A DNA stretch of 64,000 nucleotides from JAENVU01 sp963801105 (GCA_963801105.1 CAWDDH010000003.1:1984001-2048000); one strand, 5' to 3'. Numbered from the stretch's first letter, positions 49,262-58,620 are shown. Made by a program: numbers and translations. The notes: generated by a model not told the origin, from the letters alone.

Positions 49262-50539
49262 ATGGCCGTCGCCCTCGAAGATCGAACCGCTACCGGACTC
49301 GCCGACTTCACGCGGAGCTGGTTGGCCGAGCAGCTCCCGGACGGCTGGATGGCGGCGGTCGACCGTGACGACCACGACGCGGTGGCTGCATTGCGGGCGG
49401 GGCTCGACTACGACGACTGGTGCACCCGCCTCGGCGAGGGGGGGCTGGCCACCCCGACCTGGCCTGCCGAGTACGGCGCCGGGCTCTCGCTGACACCGGG
49501 TGAGGCGAAGCACGTCAACGACGTGCTCGGGCATTACCAGGCTCCCCGTCCGTACAACATCATCGGGATCGGCATGGGGGGTCCGACGATCCTCGCGTGG
49601 GGCACGGAGGAGATGAAGCACCGGCTCCTACGGCCGCTCGCGTGCAACCAGGAGATCTGGTGCCAGCTCTTCTCCGAGCCCGGCGCCGGTTCGGACGTCG
49701 CCGGTCTCGCCACGCGCGCGGTGCGCGACGGTGACGAGTGGGTCGTGAACGGGCAGAAGGTGTGGACCACGCTCGCGCACGTGGCGCGGTGGGGGATGCT
49801 GCTCTGCCGGACCAACCCCGACGTCCCCAAGCACGGCGGGCTCTCGTACTTCGTGGTCGACATGCACCAACCCGGGGTCGAGGTCCGTCCGCTCGTACAG
49901 ATCACCGGCGACGCCGAGTTCAACGAGGTGTTCTTCAACGACGCCAAGGTGCGCCACGACTGGATGCTCGGTCGCGAGGGCGACGGCTGGAAGGTCGCGA
50001 TTACGACGCTCATGAACGAGCGGGTCTCCCTGTCGGGCGCGGGCTCCATCGGTGGGGAGGCCGTGGGCGGGAGCCCGGTCGACCGGCTGCTCACAAAGGC
50101 GCGGGGGACCACGGACCCGATCGTGCGCCAACAGCTCGCGCAGGCTTACATCGAGAGCCGGCTGATCCGGCTCAACAACGAGCGGGCTGCCGCCAAGCGC
50201 ACCAGCGGTGGCGAGGCCGGGCCCGAGGGCTCGATCACCAAGCTGATGCAGGCCGAGTTCAATCAGCGACTGCAGAACCTCGCGGTGGGATTCGACGGGT
50301 CGTCCGCGACCGCGTGGGAGGGGACCTCGCTGTCGAAGTCCCAGCGCGTCGGCCGCGGCCCCCAGCTCGACCAGGGTGCGGTGACCGCGTTCGGCTTCCT
50401 CCGCGCGCAGGCGAACACGATCGAGGGTGGGACCTCGGACGTGATGCGCAACATCCTCGGCGAGCGGGTGCTCGGCCTGCCCAAGGAGCCCGACGCCTCC
50501 CGGGAGCTGCCCTGGAGCGAGGTGCCGCGCTCGGGCTGA
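49262..50539 (+). CDS. Acyl-CoA dehydrogenase
   Basis: 425-aa FAD-dependent acyl-CoA dehydrogenase of beta-oxidation or steroid side-chain type. Motifs: GGLATPTWPAEYGAGLS, WCQLFSEPGAGSDVAGLATR (FAD/substrate), WVVNGQKVWTTLAHVARWGM, FNEVFFNDAKV, and the C-terminal ANTIEGGTSDVMRNILGERV. Start ATG 49262 follows GGAGGAG. The catalytic Glu position is not clear to me, so substrate class is open. It is divergent from the VanW gene. Confidence 0.92.
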   Translation: MAVALEDRTATGLADFTRSWLAEQLPDGWMAAVDRDDHDAVAALRAGLDYDDWCTRLGEGGLATPTWPAEYGAGLSLTPGEAKHVNDVLGHYQAPRPYNIIGIGMGGPTILAWGTEEMKHRLLRPLACNQEIWCQLFSEPGAGSDVAGLATRAVRDGDEWVVNGQKVWTTLAHVARWGMLLCRTNPDVPKHGGLSYFVVDMHQPGVEVRPLVQITGDAEFNEVFFNDAKVRHDWMLGREGDGWKVAITTLMNERVSLSGAGSIGGEAVGGSPVDRLLTKARGTTDPIVRQQLAQAYIESRLIRLNNERAAAKRTSGGEAGPEGSITKLMQAEFNQRLQNLAVGFDGSSATAWEGTSLSKSQRVGRGPQLDQGAVTAFGFLRAQANTIEGGTSDVMRNILGERVLGLPKEPDASRELPWSEVPRSG

Positions 50540-50598
50540 GCGACGGCGGGCGCCGGACGGTTCCCCGTGCACCGGCCGCGATCTGGGAGCATGAGGCC

Positions 50599-51678
50599 GT
50601 GGACCCCCGGATCCGCCGATTCCTGCGCCGGCGCGGCGCGACGCGTGACGACGTCGAGCGCGCCGAGCGGGAGCAGATGCTGACGCTGCTCACGATCGAC
50701 CGGGTGCTCGTGCCCGGTCGACCCGACCTCGCCGCGGACGCGGTCTCCGAGCAGAGCGGCGTGTCCGAGGAGACCGCGAAGCTCCTGTGGCGAGCGCTCG
50801 GGTTCCCCGACGTTCCCGACGGTGAGCGTGTGTTCACGCGTGAGTCCGTCGAGGTGCTGAAGCTCATCAACGCGCGCGTCGCGAGCTCGATCTTCATCGA
50901 GGACGACGCTGACAGCCTCGTGACCCAGGTGCGCGCGATCGGCGCCGGTCTCGCTCGGGTCGCCGAGGCGCTCTCGGATCAGGTCGTGGAGTCGGTGGTG
51001 GCCGCCCAGGCGCTCGGCGCGAGCGATGAGGAGACCGCGGCCGCGGTCATGGACACCCTCGACTGGCCATTGCTCGCGCGGCTCTACGACTACGCGCTGC
51101 GCGTCCAGGTGCGGGCCGCAGTGTGGCGCAAGCTCATGACGCCGGCGCCGTCGTCGGGCGACCTCCCGGTGCTCGCGATCGGCTTCGTGGACCTCGTCGG
51201 CTACACCGCGATCAGCCAGGAGCTCGACGGGCACGAGTTGGCCGCGCTGGTCACACGGTTCGAGAACGTGACCTACGACACTGTGGCGCAGCTCGGCGCG
51301 CGGCTCGTGAAGACCATCGGCGACGAGGTGATGTTCGTCGCCGAGAACCCCGAGATCGCGGTGCGCGTCGCGCTCGCGCTGACGGACCGGACCGGTTCGG
51401 ACGACGTGCTCCCCCCGGCCCGGGCCGGGGTCTCCTTCGGGCCCGCACTCGCCCGGGAAGGCGACTACTACGGCTCGGTGGTCAATCTCGCCCACCGCCT
51501 GGTGGAGATCGCCCGGCCCGGCTCGGTGATCGTGAGCGCCGAGGTGGCGGCCACGCTCGAGGCCAGCCCCGAGGTGGGATTCACCCGGTTGCGGAGTCGG
51601 AAGATCCGGGACATCGGCCGCGTGGAGATCTACCTCGCGACCCCTCAGGCGACGGCCGCGGGCGCACCGGCCACCTGA
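50599..51678 (+). CDS. Class III adenylate cyclase with N-terminal regulatory domain
   Basis: 359-aa soluble protein. N-terminal helical domain (~1-170; an adenylate cyclase regulatory type similar in layout to mycobacterial Rv1264), then the class III catalytic domain (~185-350). Metal-binding Asp in AIGFVDLVGYTAISQELDG and in LVKTIGDEVMFVAE, base-recognition Lys in KTIGD, and transition-state residues in YYGSVVNLAHRLVEIARPGS (N and R). All catalytic residues seem present, so it should make cAMP as a homodimer. GTG 50599 is the likely start. Trigger unknown (pH in Rv1264). Confidence 0.88.
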   Translation: MDPRIRRFLRRRGATRDDVERAEREQMLTLLTIDRVLVPGRPDLAADAVSEQSGVSEETAKLLWRALGFPDVPDGERVFTRESVEVLKLINARVASSIFIEDDADSLVTQVRAIGAGLARVAEALSDQVVESVVAAQALGASDEETAAAVMDTLDWPLLARLYDYALRVQVRAAVWRKLMTPAPSSGDLPVLAIGFVDLVGYTAISQELDGHELAALVTRFENVTYDTVAQLGARLVKTIGDEVMFVAENPEIAVRVALALTDRTGSDDVLPPARAGVSFGPALAREGDYYGSVVNLAHRLVEIARPGSVIVSAEVAATLEASPEVGFTRLRSRKIRDIGRVEIYLATPQATAAGAPAT

Positions 51679-51696
51679 CAGCTCCGGAGCGCCGGG

Positions 51697-51702
51697 TAAG
51701 TT
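51697..51702 (+). promoter_or_regulatory. -10 element of mca
   Basis: TAAGTT ends 8 nt before ATG 51711 (leaderless layout). Confidence 0.4.
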
Positions 51703-51710
51703 CTGGACTG

Positions 51711-52607
51711 ATGCCCGACGCTCCACTCTGCCTGCTCTCCATCCACGCCCATCCCGACGACGAGGCCTCGAAGGGCTCGGGGACGGTGGCGCGGTACGCG
51801 GCCGAGGGGATCCGCGGCGTGCTCGTGTGCTGTACCGGAGGCGAGGAGGGCGACATCCTCAACCCCGCGGTCGACACCCCCGAGGTGCGCGCCAACCTCG
51901 ACGAGATCCGCATCGCGGAGCTCCAGGCCAGCGTCGACGCGATCGGGTACGAGTCGTTGCACCTGCTCGGGTACCGGGACTCGGGAATGCCCGAGACCGA
52001 GGCCAACGCCAACCCCGCCAACTTCGCCAACGCGCCGATGGACGAAGCAGTGGAGAAGCTGGTGCACATCATCCGCGCCGAGCGGCCGCAGGTGATCATC
52101 ACCTACGGCGACGACCGAAAGTTCTACCCGCACCCCGATCACGTGAAGGTCCACGACGTCTCGGGACCGGCGTTCGACGCCGCGGGTGATCCCGAGCGCT
52201 TCCCCGACGCCGGCGCGCCGTGGCAGCCGTCGAAGCTCTACTACACGGGGTGGTCGGGCCGGCGGGTGCGCGCGCTGCACGAGGCCTTCGTCGCGCGCGG
52301 TGAGGAGAGTCCTTACGCGCAGTGGTTCGAGCGCGGCTTCGACGAGTCGGCGGACGGCCGGTTCACGACCTTCATCGACGTCGGCGAGTTCCTCGCTCAT
52401 CGGCGCGCGGCGTTGCTGGCGCACCGGACCCAGGTCGATCCGAAGGGCTTCTGGATGCGTCTGCCCGACGACGTCGTCCGCCAGGTGTTCCCGTGGGAGG
52501 AGTTCGCGCTCGCGCGTTCGCTCGTCGACACGGGCGTGGAGGACGGTGAGCCCGAGGACGACCTGTTCGCCGGACTCCGCGAGCCGTCACGCCCCCGACC
52601 TTCGTGA
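51711..52607 (+). CDS. mca: Mycothiol S-conjugate amidase
   Basis: 298-aa LmbE/PIG-L zinc amidase that cleaves mycothiol S-conjugates into mercapturates for export. Motifs: LLSIHAHPDDEASKGSGTVA (zinc site; residues ~8-27), VCCTGGEEGDILNPAV, YGDDRKFYPHPDHVKVHDVS, and VFPWEEFALARS near the C-terminus. The length and the KGSGTVARYAAEG segment fit Mca rather than MshB. ATG 51711 is 8 nt after TAAGTT. It shows that the organism uses mycothiol. The SCP2 gene starts 16 nt after its stop and is probably co-transcribed. Confidence 0.92.
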   Translation: MPDAPLCLLSIHAHPDDEASKGSGTVARYAAEGIRGVLVCCTGGEEGDILNPAVDTPEVRANLDEIRIAELQASVDAIGYESLHLLGYRDSGMPETEANANPANFANAPMDEAVEKLVHIIRAERPQVIITYGDDRKFYPHPDHVKVHDVSGPAFDAAGDPERFPDAGAPWQPSKLYYTGWSGRRVRALHEAFVARGEESPYAQWFERGFDESADGRFTTFIDVGEFLAHRRAALLAHRTQVDPKGFWMRLPDDVVRQVFPWEEFALARSLVDTGVEDGEPEDDLFAGLREPSRPRPS

Positions 52608-52623
52608 TTCCGAGGAGCGAACG

Positions 52624-53010
52624 ATGGCCAAGTACCTGACCCAGGAGTGGTTGGACGAGACCCGCGCCATGGCGGCCGGCCAACCCGACCGACCTGGCGC
52701 CTCGGCGCGCATGCAGTACGTGGTCACCGGCGGTCCCGACGGTGACATCAAGTACTGGTGGCGACTCGAGGACGGCACGCTGCTGGAGAGCGAGCTGGGC
52801 ACGCTCGCGGACAGCGACTTCACGATGACGCTTTCCTATGAGGACTCGGTCAAGGTCCAGCAGGGTGAGCTCGACGCCAACGCCGCGTTCATGCAGGGCC
52901 GGATGAAGGTGGCGGGGAACATGGGCAAGCTGATGCAGCTGATGCCGCTCACGAACTCGCCCGAGTACCGCGCCCTCCAGGAGGAGATCCGCGCGATCAC
53001 CGAGTTCTAG
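52624..53010 (+). CDS. SCP2 sterol-binding domain protein
   Basis: 128-aa single-domain protein of the SCP2/sterol carrier type. It starts MAKYLTQEWLDETRAMAAGQ, and contains IKYWWRLEDGTLLESELGTL, FTMTLSYEDSVKVQQGELDA and AFMQGRMKVAGNMGKLMQLM, the last being the family's hydrophobic-tunnel region. ATG 52624 has GAGGAG upstream. It probably binds acyl or sterol-like ligands. Linked to mca and followed by convergent ChbG. Confidence 0.88.
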   Translation: MAKYLTQEWLDETRAMAAGQPDRPGASARMQYVVTGGPDGDIKYWWRLEDGTLLESELGTLADSDFTMTLSYEDSVKVQQGELDANAAFMQGRMKVAGNMGKLMQLMPLTNSPEYRALQEEIRAITEF

Positions 53011-53028
53011 GCCGCGCCCTCGCAGAGG

Positions 53029-53865
53029 TCAGGTGACGCGCTGGAGCTCGCGCAGCGCGCGGAACCCGATGCGGATCACCCCGGCTCGCTCCAGGAGGTC
53101 CGCGAACGCGGCGTCCTGACACAGCGTGGCGTGGTCCTCGACCCGCCCGGCCCAGTCCGGGTGCGACGCCCGCAGCTCGTCGGACTCGACCGCGGGGTGG
53201 AGGTACATCTCGGTGACGCCGGGCCGGAGGTCGTAGAGCACCCGCTCGAGCGCGCGGCGGGCCCCGATGGGCGAGCGCACGAAGTGGTCGGGGAACACGA
53301 CGCCCTCGGCCGCCGCGAGGTCGCGGTACGGGAAGCCGATCGGTCCCTGCCCGGACGCGCCTGCCATACGGAGGGGGAGCGCGAAGTCGACCGCGAGCTC
53401 CAGGTAGACGTCGAAGAACTCGGGCCGCAGCTGCATCGTGCCCATGTGGCTGTCGAGGTGGCTGACGTCGAAGCCCCAGACGATCGCGCGCTCCACCTGG
53501 GCGCGACACTCCCGGCGGACCTCGTCGAGGTCGGCGTGGTCCCAGACGTCCTCGATGGTGCGGGGGAACCCGCCGTCGCCGTCGAGCAGGCTCGGCGCGT
53601 GGGTGAGGGGACCCCAACGATAGGTCTCCCACTCCGCGTTCAGCGTGAGGTGCACGCCGACGTCCTCGCCGCGGTACATCGACGCCGCGTCGCGCGCCCA
53701 CGGGCAGGGCACCATCAGGGTCGCGCTCGTCCCCAACCCCGACCGCAACGATTCGTACACCGCCACGTTCGCCGCCCGCGACGACCCGAGGTCGTCACAG
53801 TTGACGATCAACACCTTCGCGTCCGGTGCGTACCCCAACCGCTCCACCAGCGACGTCACCGGCAT
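53029..53865 (-). CDS. YdjC/ChbG-family carbohydrate deacetylase
   Basis: 278-aa ChbG/HpnK-like deacetylase. Metal-binding NCDDLGSSRAANVAVYESLR (residues ~22-41), GVHLTLNAEWETY, HLDSHMGTMQLRPEFFDVYL and the C-terminal EMYLHPAVESDEL. Such enzymes remove acetyl groups from chito-oligosaccharides or related sugars. The start ATG 53865 sits at the 5' edge of a gap to the thiolase gene. Substrate not readable. Confidence 0.88.
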   Translation of the reverse strand: MPVTSLVERLGYAPDAKVLIVNCDDLGSSRAANVAVYESLRSGLGTSATLMVPCPWARDAASMYRGEDVGVHLTLNAEWETYRWGPLTHAPSLLDGDGGFPRTIEDVWDHADLDEVRRECRAQVERAIVWGFDVSHLDSHMGTMQLRPEFFDVYLELAVDFALPLRMAGASGQGPIGFPYRDLAAAEGVVFPDHFVRSPIGARRALERVLYDLRPGVTEMYLHPAVESDELRASHPDWAGRVEDHATLCQDAAFADLLERAGVIRIGFRALRELQRVT

Positions 53866-53953
53866 CTCCGCTTCCTCACGAGATCACCGTGGCCGAAGCG
53901 AGCGGACCCGACCGAACGCCCGGAGGGCTCCGCAGAACGAGCACGACGAGGGC

Positions 53954-55142
53954 TCACACCCGCTCGATGATGGTCCCGGTGCCGAGGCCACCCCCACAGC
54001 ACATCGTGACGAGCCCCAACGTGCCGTCGCGGCGCTCCAGCTCGTGCAGCGCGGTCGTCACGAGCCGGGCACCGGTCGCGCCGACCGGGTGGCCGATCGC
54101 GATCGCACCACCGTTCGGGTTCACCCGGGCCATGTCGGGCTTGAGCTCCTGCTCCCAGGCGAGCACCACCGAGGCGAAGGCCTCGTTGATCTCCACGGTG
54201 TCCAGGTCGGTCATGGCCAGGCCGGTGCGGTCGAGCAGGCGGCGCGTCGCGTCGATGGGGCCCGTGAGCATCAGAACCGGGTCCACCCCGACGAGGCACT
54301 GGTCGACGATCCGCGCACGGGGTGTGAGGCCGAGGTCCTTCGCGCGCGCGGCCGTCATCATGAGGACCGCCGCGGCGCCGTCGCTGATCTGACTCGCCGA
54401 TCCGGCGGTGTGGACGCCGTTCTCCACGCGCGACGGGCTTGAGCTTGGCGAGCGCCTCGAGCGAGGTCTCGCGCAGGCCCTCGTCGCGCTCGACCCGGTG
54501 GGAGGTGCCCGACGGCTTCCCGTCCTCGCCGAGGTCGGGGGCGTCGAGGCCGACGACCTCCCGCTCGAACGCGCCCTCCGCCCAGGCCCGGGCCGCCCGC
54601 TCCTGGGACTGGAGCCCGAAGGCGTCGCAATCGGCGCGGGTGATGCCCCACTGGTCCGCGATCCGCTCGGCGCCCTCGAACTGCGACGTCGGCTCGTAGC
54701 GGGGGAAGTACGACCTCGGGAGCGGACGCTCGAGCTCCTTGACCATGGTCCCGCCGAGGGGGATCTTGCTCATCATCTCGATCCCGCAGCTCAGGGCGCT
54801 GTCGACGACGCCGCTCTTGATGAGCGCGGTCGCGAGGTTGGTCGCCTGCTGGGACGAGCCGCACTGGGCGTCGACCGTGGTCGCGGCGACCTCCATCGGG
54901 AGACCGGCCGAGAGCCACGCGGTCCGGGCGATGTTGAAGGTCTGCGGTCCGACCTGGCCCACGCAGCCGCCGATCACCTGGCCGACGAGCGTCGGGTCGA
55001 TGCCGCTGCGCTCGACCGCGGCGAGCTGGACCGCGCCGAGCAGGTCCGCGGGGTGCAGGGTGGAGAGCCCACCGTTGCGCTTGCCGAGCGGCGATCGCAC
55101 CGCCTCGACGATGACGACGTCCTGGTCGTTGAGCTGAGCCAT
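53954..55142 (-). CDS. Thiolase (acetyl-CoA acyltransferase), frameshifted near 54426
   Basis: About 396 aa when repaired. Catalytic Cys in TTVDAQCGSSQQATNLATAL (residue ~90), then NEAFASVVLAWEQE, GGAIAIGHPVGATGARLVTT and the C-terminal CCGGGLGTGTIIERV. The N-terminal frame reads to LAKLKPVAR and then breaks (GERRPHRR). The expected ENGVHTAGSASQISDGAAA is in another frame, so one extra G near 54426 accounts for it. All catalytic residues are intact on both sides. It is in series with the quinone reductase on the same strand. Confidence 0.88.
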
Positions 55143-55209
55143 GCGGTCCTCCGGGGGAGAGCGGGCCCCGGGATCGTACCCGGCGCGCCCCGGGCCCTCC
55201 CCGGGCGGC

Positions 55210-56190
55210 TCAGCGGCAGTCGAGCAGGATCTTGCCGAACGTCGTGTCGGCGGCGAGCTCGTCGTAGCCGTCGGTCACGTGCTCGAGGGGAAGAACGCGG
55301 TCCACGATCGGGCGCACCCGGCCGTCGGCCAGGAGCGGCACCACCTCGGCCGCGAAGGCCTCGGTGGCGGCGGCCTTGTCGGCGACCGAACGCGGGCGGA
55401 GCACCGTCCCGTGCAGCTCGGCGCGCTTCTGCATCAGGCCGAGGAGGGGGAGGGGGGGCATGCCACCCGCGAGCGTGCCGACGATGACGATCCGGCCGCC
55501 GGGTGCGACGGCCGACACCTCGGCGGTGACGTACGGCCCCCCGACGAGATCGATCACGACGTCGGGGGCGCCGCCGTGCTCGAGGATCGTCGCGGCGAAC
55601 GCCAGGGGCTCGAGCTCCCGGGGCGCGAGGATCCCGTGGTCCATTCCCAGCGCCGCCGCGTCGGTGAGCTTGGACTCGGTCCGCGCGGTGCCGGTGATGG
55701 TCGCGCCGAACGCCTTGGCGAGCTGGACGACCGCCGTCCCGACCCCCGAACCGACTGCGTGGACGAGCACGTGCTCGCCGGCGGCGAGGCGGGCGCGGGT
55801 GCGCATCGCGTCGTGCGCGGTCACGAAGACCTCGGGGACCCCACCGGCGTCCATGAGGTCGAGCGAGTCGGGAACCGGCGCGCAGTGACTCGCGGGGACG
55901 ACCACGAACTCGGCCTGGCCGCCGCCGCCGGTGACGCCGAAGACGCGCGCGCCCACTGCCGGACCGGGGACGCCGGGACCCATCGCGTCGACCTCGCCCG
56001 CGAACTCGAGGCCCGGGATGTCGGCGGGAACGCCCGGCGGTGCCGGGTACAGCCCGGCACGCTGGAGCAGATCCGCGCGGTTCAGACCGGCGGCGTGGAC
56101 ACGGATCCGCACCTCGCCGGGCCCGGGCTCCGGGATCGGCCGGTCCACCACCACGAGGTTCCCGTCTCCGGGGGCGATGACACAACGCAC
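55210..56190 (-). CDS. NADPH:quinone oxidoreductase (zeta-crystallin-like)
   Basis: 326-aa medium-chain reductase of the quinone-reductase type, without the structural zinc Cys. GEVRIRVHAAGLNRADLLQR (residues ~24-43), VHAVGSGVGTAVVQLAKAFG (cofactor), and VAPGGRIVIVGTLAGGMPPL. GTG 56190 follows TACGGT by 7 nt on the minus strand (leaderless). It probably reduces quinone-like or aldehyde substrates with NADPH. Separated from the thiolase by ~67 nt; divergent from the small CPGC protein. Confidence 0.9.
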   Translation of the reverse strand: MRCVIAPGDGNLVVVDRPIPEPGPGEVRIRVHAAGLNRADLLQRAGLYPAPPGVPADIPGLEFAGEVDAMGPGVPGPAVGARVFGVTGGGGQAEFVVVPASHCAPVPDSLDLMDAGGVPEVFVTAHDAMRTRARLAAGEHVLVHAVGSGVGTAVVQLAKAFGATITGTARTESKLTDAAALGMDHGILAPRELEPLAFAATILEHGGAPDVVIDLVGGPYVTAEVSAVAPGGRIVIVGTLAGGMPPLPLLGLMQKRAELHGTVLRPRSVADKAAATEAFAAEVVPLLADGRVRPIVDRVLPLEHVTDGYDELAADTTFGKILLDCR

Positions 56191-56197
56191 GGCGGCG

Positions 56198-56203
56198 ACC
56201 GTA
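56198..56203 (-). promoter_or_regulatory. -10 element of the quinone oxidoreductase gene
   Basis: TACGGT on the minus strand ends 7 nt before GTG 56190. Confidence 0.45.
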
Positions 56204-56224
56204 CTCGGGCCGGGAACGTGGCGA

Positions 56225-56230
56225 TAGCGT
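56225..56230 (+). promoter_or_regulatory. -10 element of the small CPGC protein gene
   Basis: TAGCGT ends 7 nt before GTG 56238, back-to-back with the quinone reductase promoter. Confidence 0.45.
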
Positions 56231-56237
56231 GCCGCCC

Positions 56238-56588
56238 GTGGCCGACCTGACCTTCGTCGACGACGACGGCACCGCGGTCGAGCTCGACGCGACGGAGTCG
56301 GCGTCCCTGCTCGCGCTGACCGGTGGCCTCGATGCCGCGACGACCTCGGCGTGTCCGGGGTGCCGGAGCCGCGTCGTGTCGGTCGTGGCCCTCGCCGATC
56401 TCCTCGAATCGGCCGCGCCGCACCTCCGGTCGGGCGATCTGCTCGAGCTGGCCGACGACGCGCCGACCCTTCATCTGTACGTGATCGACGTGCTCGCTCG
56501 CTGCGCCCACCTCGACTGGCGGGACCCCGGGCACGAGGAGTGGATCGACACGGTCGCGCCGCCGAGCCCGGCCCGCCGCCGGCCCTGA
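56238..56588 (+). CDS. Conserved hypothetical protein with CPGC motif
   Basis: 116-aa soluble protein. The N-terminal VADLTFVDDDGTAVELDATE is followed by TTSACPGCRSRVVSVVALAD with a Cys pair that could bind metal or form a redox-active disulfide. The rest is helical and acidic (LLESAAPHLRSGDLLELADD, then LYVIDVLARCAHLDWRD, a third Cys). GTG 56238 is chosen by its -10; GTG 56229 lies inside the -10 element. No family recognised. Confidence 0.6.
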   Translation: MADLTFVDDDGTAVELDATESASLLALTGGLDAATTSACPGCRSRVVSVVALADLLESAAPHLRSGDLLELADDAPTLHLYVIDVLARCAHLDWRDPGHEEWIDTVAPPSPARRRP

Positions 56589-56597
56589 CCGGTCGGC

Positions 56598-58012
56598 TCA
56601 GACGCCGAGCGCCGCGAGCTCCGCGAAGGCGTCGAGGAGGAGGGCGACGAAGCGGTCGGGGTCCACGATGGACGCGGGGTCCGAGTGGATGCCGAGGTGG
56701 AGCTCGCCGCAGTAGGACATCATCGTCACGTTCACCGGGACGCCCGCGCGCGGGCCCATCGCGTAGCTGGCCTCGATGCGCGCGCCGCCGAGAAAGAGGC
56801 CGAAGGGGCTGCCGCGCAGGTTGGACGTGGCGAAGTCGATGGTGCGCGTCTGGGCGCGGAACAGCCCGACCAGCGCGGCCGTCGGCACCCCGCTCATCAT
56901 CGCCGCGAGCAGGTCGGCGGCGTCGAGCGCCGGCTCGTGCCGGACGTCGTGGAGGGTCTCGTGCATCGCCTCGAGGTGTTCGGCGGGGTGCTCGATCGCC
57001 GCGGGGACGAGGATCCGGCTCGGCACGAAGCGGTTGGCGGCGAAGTCGTCCCGGTCCCGGGTGCTCACCGGCATGGCCATGCGCAGGGACTCGACCGTCT
57101 CGCCGAAGTCCCGGTGGTACGCCGCGAGTGCCCGGGTCACTCCGGTGACGAACACGTCGTTGACGCTGGCGCCGTGCGCCTTGCCCACCTGGTGGAGGGG
57201 ATCCATCTCGATGCTCGCGACGTCGTAGCGCCGGGCGATCGAGCGGTCCGAGAACATCTCGGACCGACCGCGGTCGGTGAGGAGCACCTGCCGCCGCAGC
57301 GAACCGAACAGCTCGACCGACTCGCGGCGCGCGCGACGAGACGCGTCGGCGAGGTGAGCGTCGAGACGGTGGCGCCGAGAGCGCGCCGGGCCAGATCGAC
57401 GGTCTGACCCCCACGGTCGAGGATCGCCTCGCGGACGACGTGCAGGGGTGAATCGCGCTCGATCGGGTCCTCGGACGCCGCGGCGCGGTGTTGCATCGCG
57501 AAGTCCTCGGCGAGGGCGCGGACGGCGGAGGTGTCGTCGGGCTTCGGCTCTCGTTCGAGGTCGACGAGGCTGAGCGAGAGGCGCATCCCACCCACGCCGT
57601 CGGTGATGGTGTGGTGGAGGCGCTGGAGCAGCGCGGCCCGACCGCCCTCGAGTCCCTCGACGAGCGTGAACTCCCACAGCGGGCGGGAGCGGTCGAGCGG
57701 CGGCGAGGTCGCGGACGCGGCGACGTCGAGCAACGCGCGCATCGAGCCGGGAGCGGGGATCGCGACCCGCCGGACGTGGTACTCGACATCGAAGGTGGGA
57801 TCAGGACGCCACTCCGGTGCGGCGATGCGCAGCGGTGGGGAGACGACGCGCTCACCGAGCCGGGGGATCGAGATCAGCGCCCGTTCGACCGTCGCCCGCA
57901 GCCGGCGCTCGGACGGCACGCGGTCCAGGATCGTGATGTTGCAGAAGTCCGACCGTAGGGACGGGTCCTTCTCGACCGTCCACATGACGGCCTCGCTCGG
58001 GGACATCCGCAT
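56598..58012 (-). CDS. Wax ester synthase/diacylglycerol acyltransferase, frameshifted near 57330
   Basis: About 471 aa when repaired; WS/DGAT type storage-lipid enzyme. N-terminal MRMSPSEAVMWTVEKDPSLR, active-site HHxxxDG in LLQRLHHTITDGVGGMRLSL (residues ~130-150), and the C-terminal VNDVFVTGVTRALAAYH and TMMSYCGELHLGIHSDPASI. The frame breaks inside a GCGCGCGCC run (57322-57336): LVARAAS reads on as SRSSCSV, whereas RRESVELFGSLRRQVLLTDR follows in another frame. One missing base (or two extra) explains it. Co-directional with the DsbA-like gene. Confidence 0.88.
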
Positions 58013-58032
58013 GGCGTGGCTCCGCTCCGCCG

Positions 58033-58620
58033 CTACCGGGGGACCCGGGTGCGCTTGAACTCGTTCATCCGGCTCCAGTCGAGCAGATCGAGGGCGCGCA
58101 TCAGATCGTCGGCGCGGCCGCGCTCCATGAAGCGGATGAACACCGCGTCGTCGTCGGTGACGAAGGTCGGGACGCCGAACACCGCGAACGTGTCGACGAG
58201 ATGCGTGTGCTCGGCGGCCAGGGCGGCGAGCGGTCCGCCGCTCCACACGACGTCCTTGACCGCGGCGGCGTCGAGCCCGACGCCGGTGATCGCGTCCTGG
58301 AGGACGTCCTCGTGACCGAGCTTGAGGCCGTGGTCGTGCCGCTGGGCGAAGAGGGCCACGTGCGCGTCGAGGAAGTACTCCGGGAAGTGGTCGCGGACCG
58401 CGATGCCGTACAGGAGCGCGAGCGTTCCCGTGCCCCATTCGCCGGCCGGGCGCTCCCAGACCGGCGGCTCCCCTTCGGGGACGTGCACCTGGTCGAGGGA
58501 GAAGGCGAGGAAGGAGACGTCGAGGTCGGCACCCTCCCGGATCGCGTTGATCGCGGCCTCGTGGCCGTTGCGGGCGAACGGGCAGCGGTAGTCGAAGGTC
58601 AGGCCGAAGGCGTGCATCAC
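58033..58620 (-). CDS. DsbA-family protein (2-hydroxychromene-2-carboxylate isomerase-like)
   Basis: 195-aa thioredoxin-fold protein without a signal peptide. The active-site-like DYRCPFARNGHEAAIN has Cys-Pro-Phe-Ala: only one Cys, so it is not a classical disulfide oxidase. FGVPTFVTDDDAVFIRFMER is the cis-Pro loop region. Similar proteins include FrnE and glutathione- or mycothiol-linked isomerases; mca nearby shows that mycothiol is present. Start ATG 58620 with GTG 58623 one codon earlier. Precedes the WS/DGAT gene by 20 nt. Confidence 0.8.
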   Translation of the reverse strand: MMHAFGLTFDYRCPFARNGHEAAINAIREGADLDVSFLAFSLDQVHVPEGEPPVWERPAGEWGTGTLALLYGIAVRDHFPEYFLDAHVALFAQRHDHGLKLGHEDVLQDAITGVGLDAAAVKDVVWSGGPLAALAAEHTHLVDTFAVFGVPTFVTDDDAVFIRFMERGRADDLMRALDLLDWSRMNEFKRTRVPR

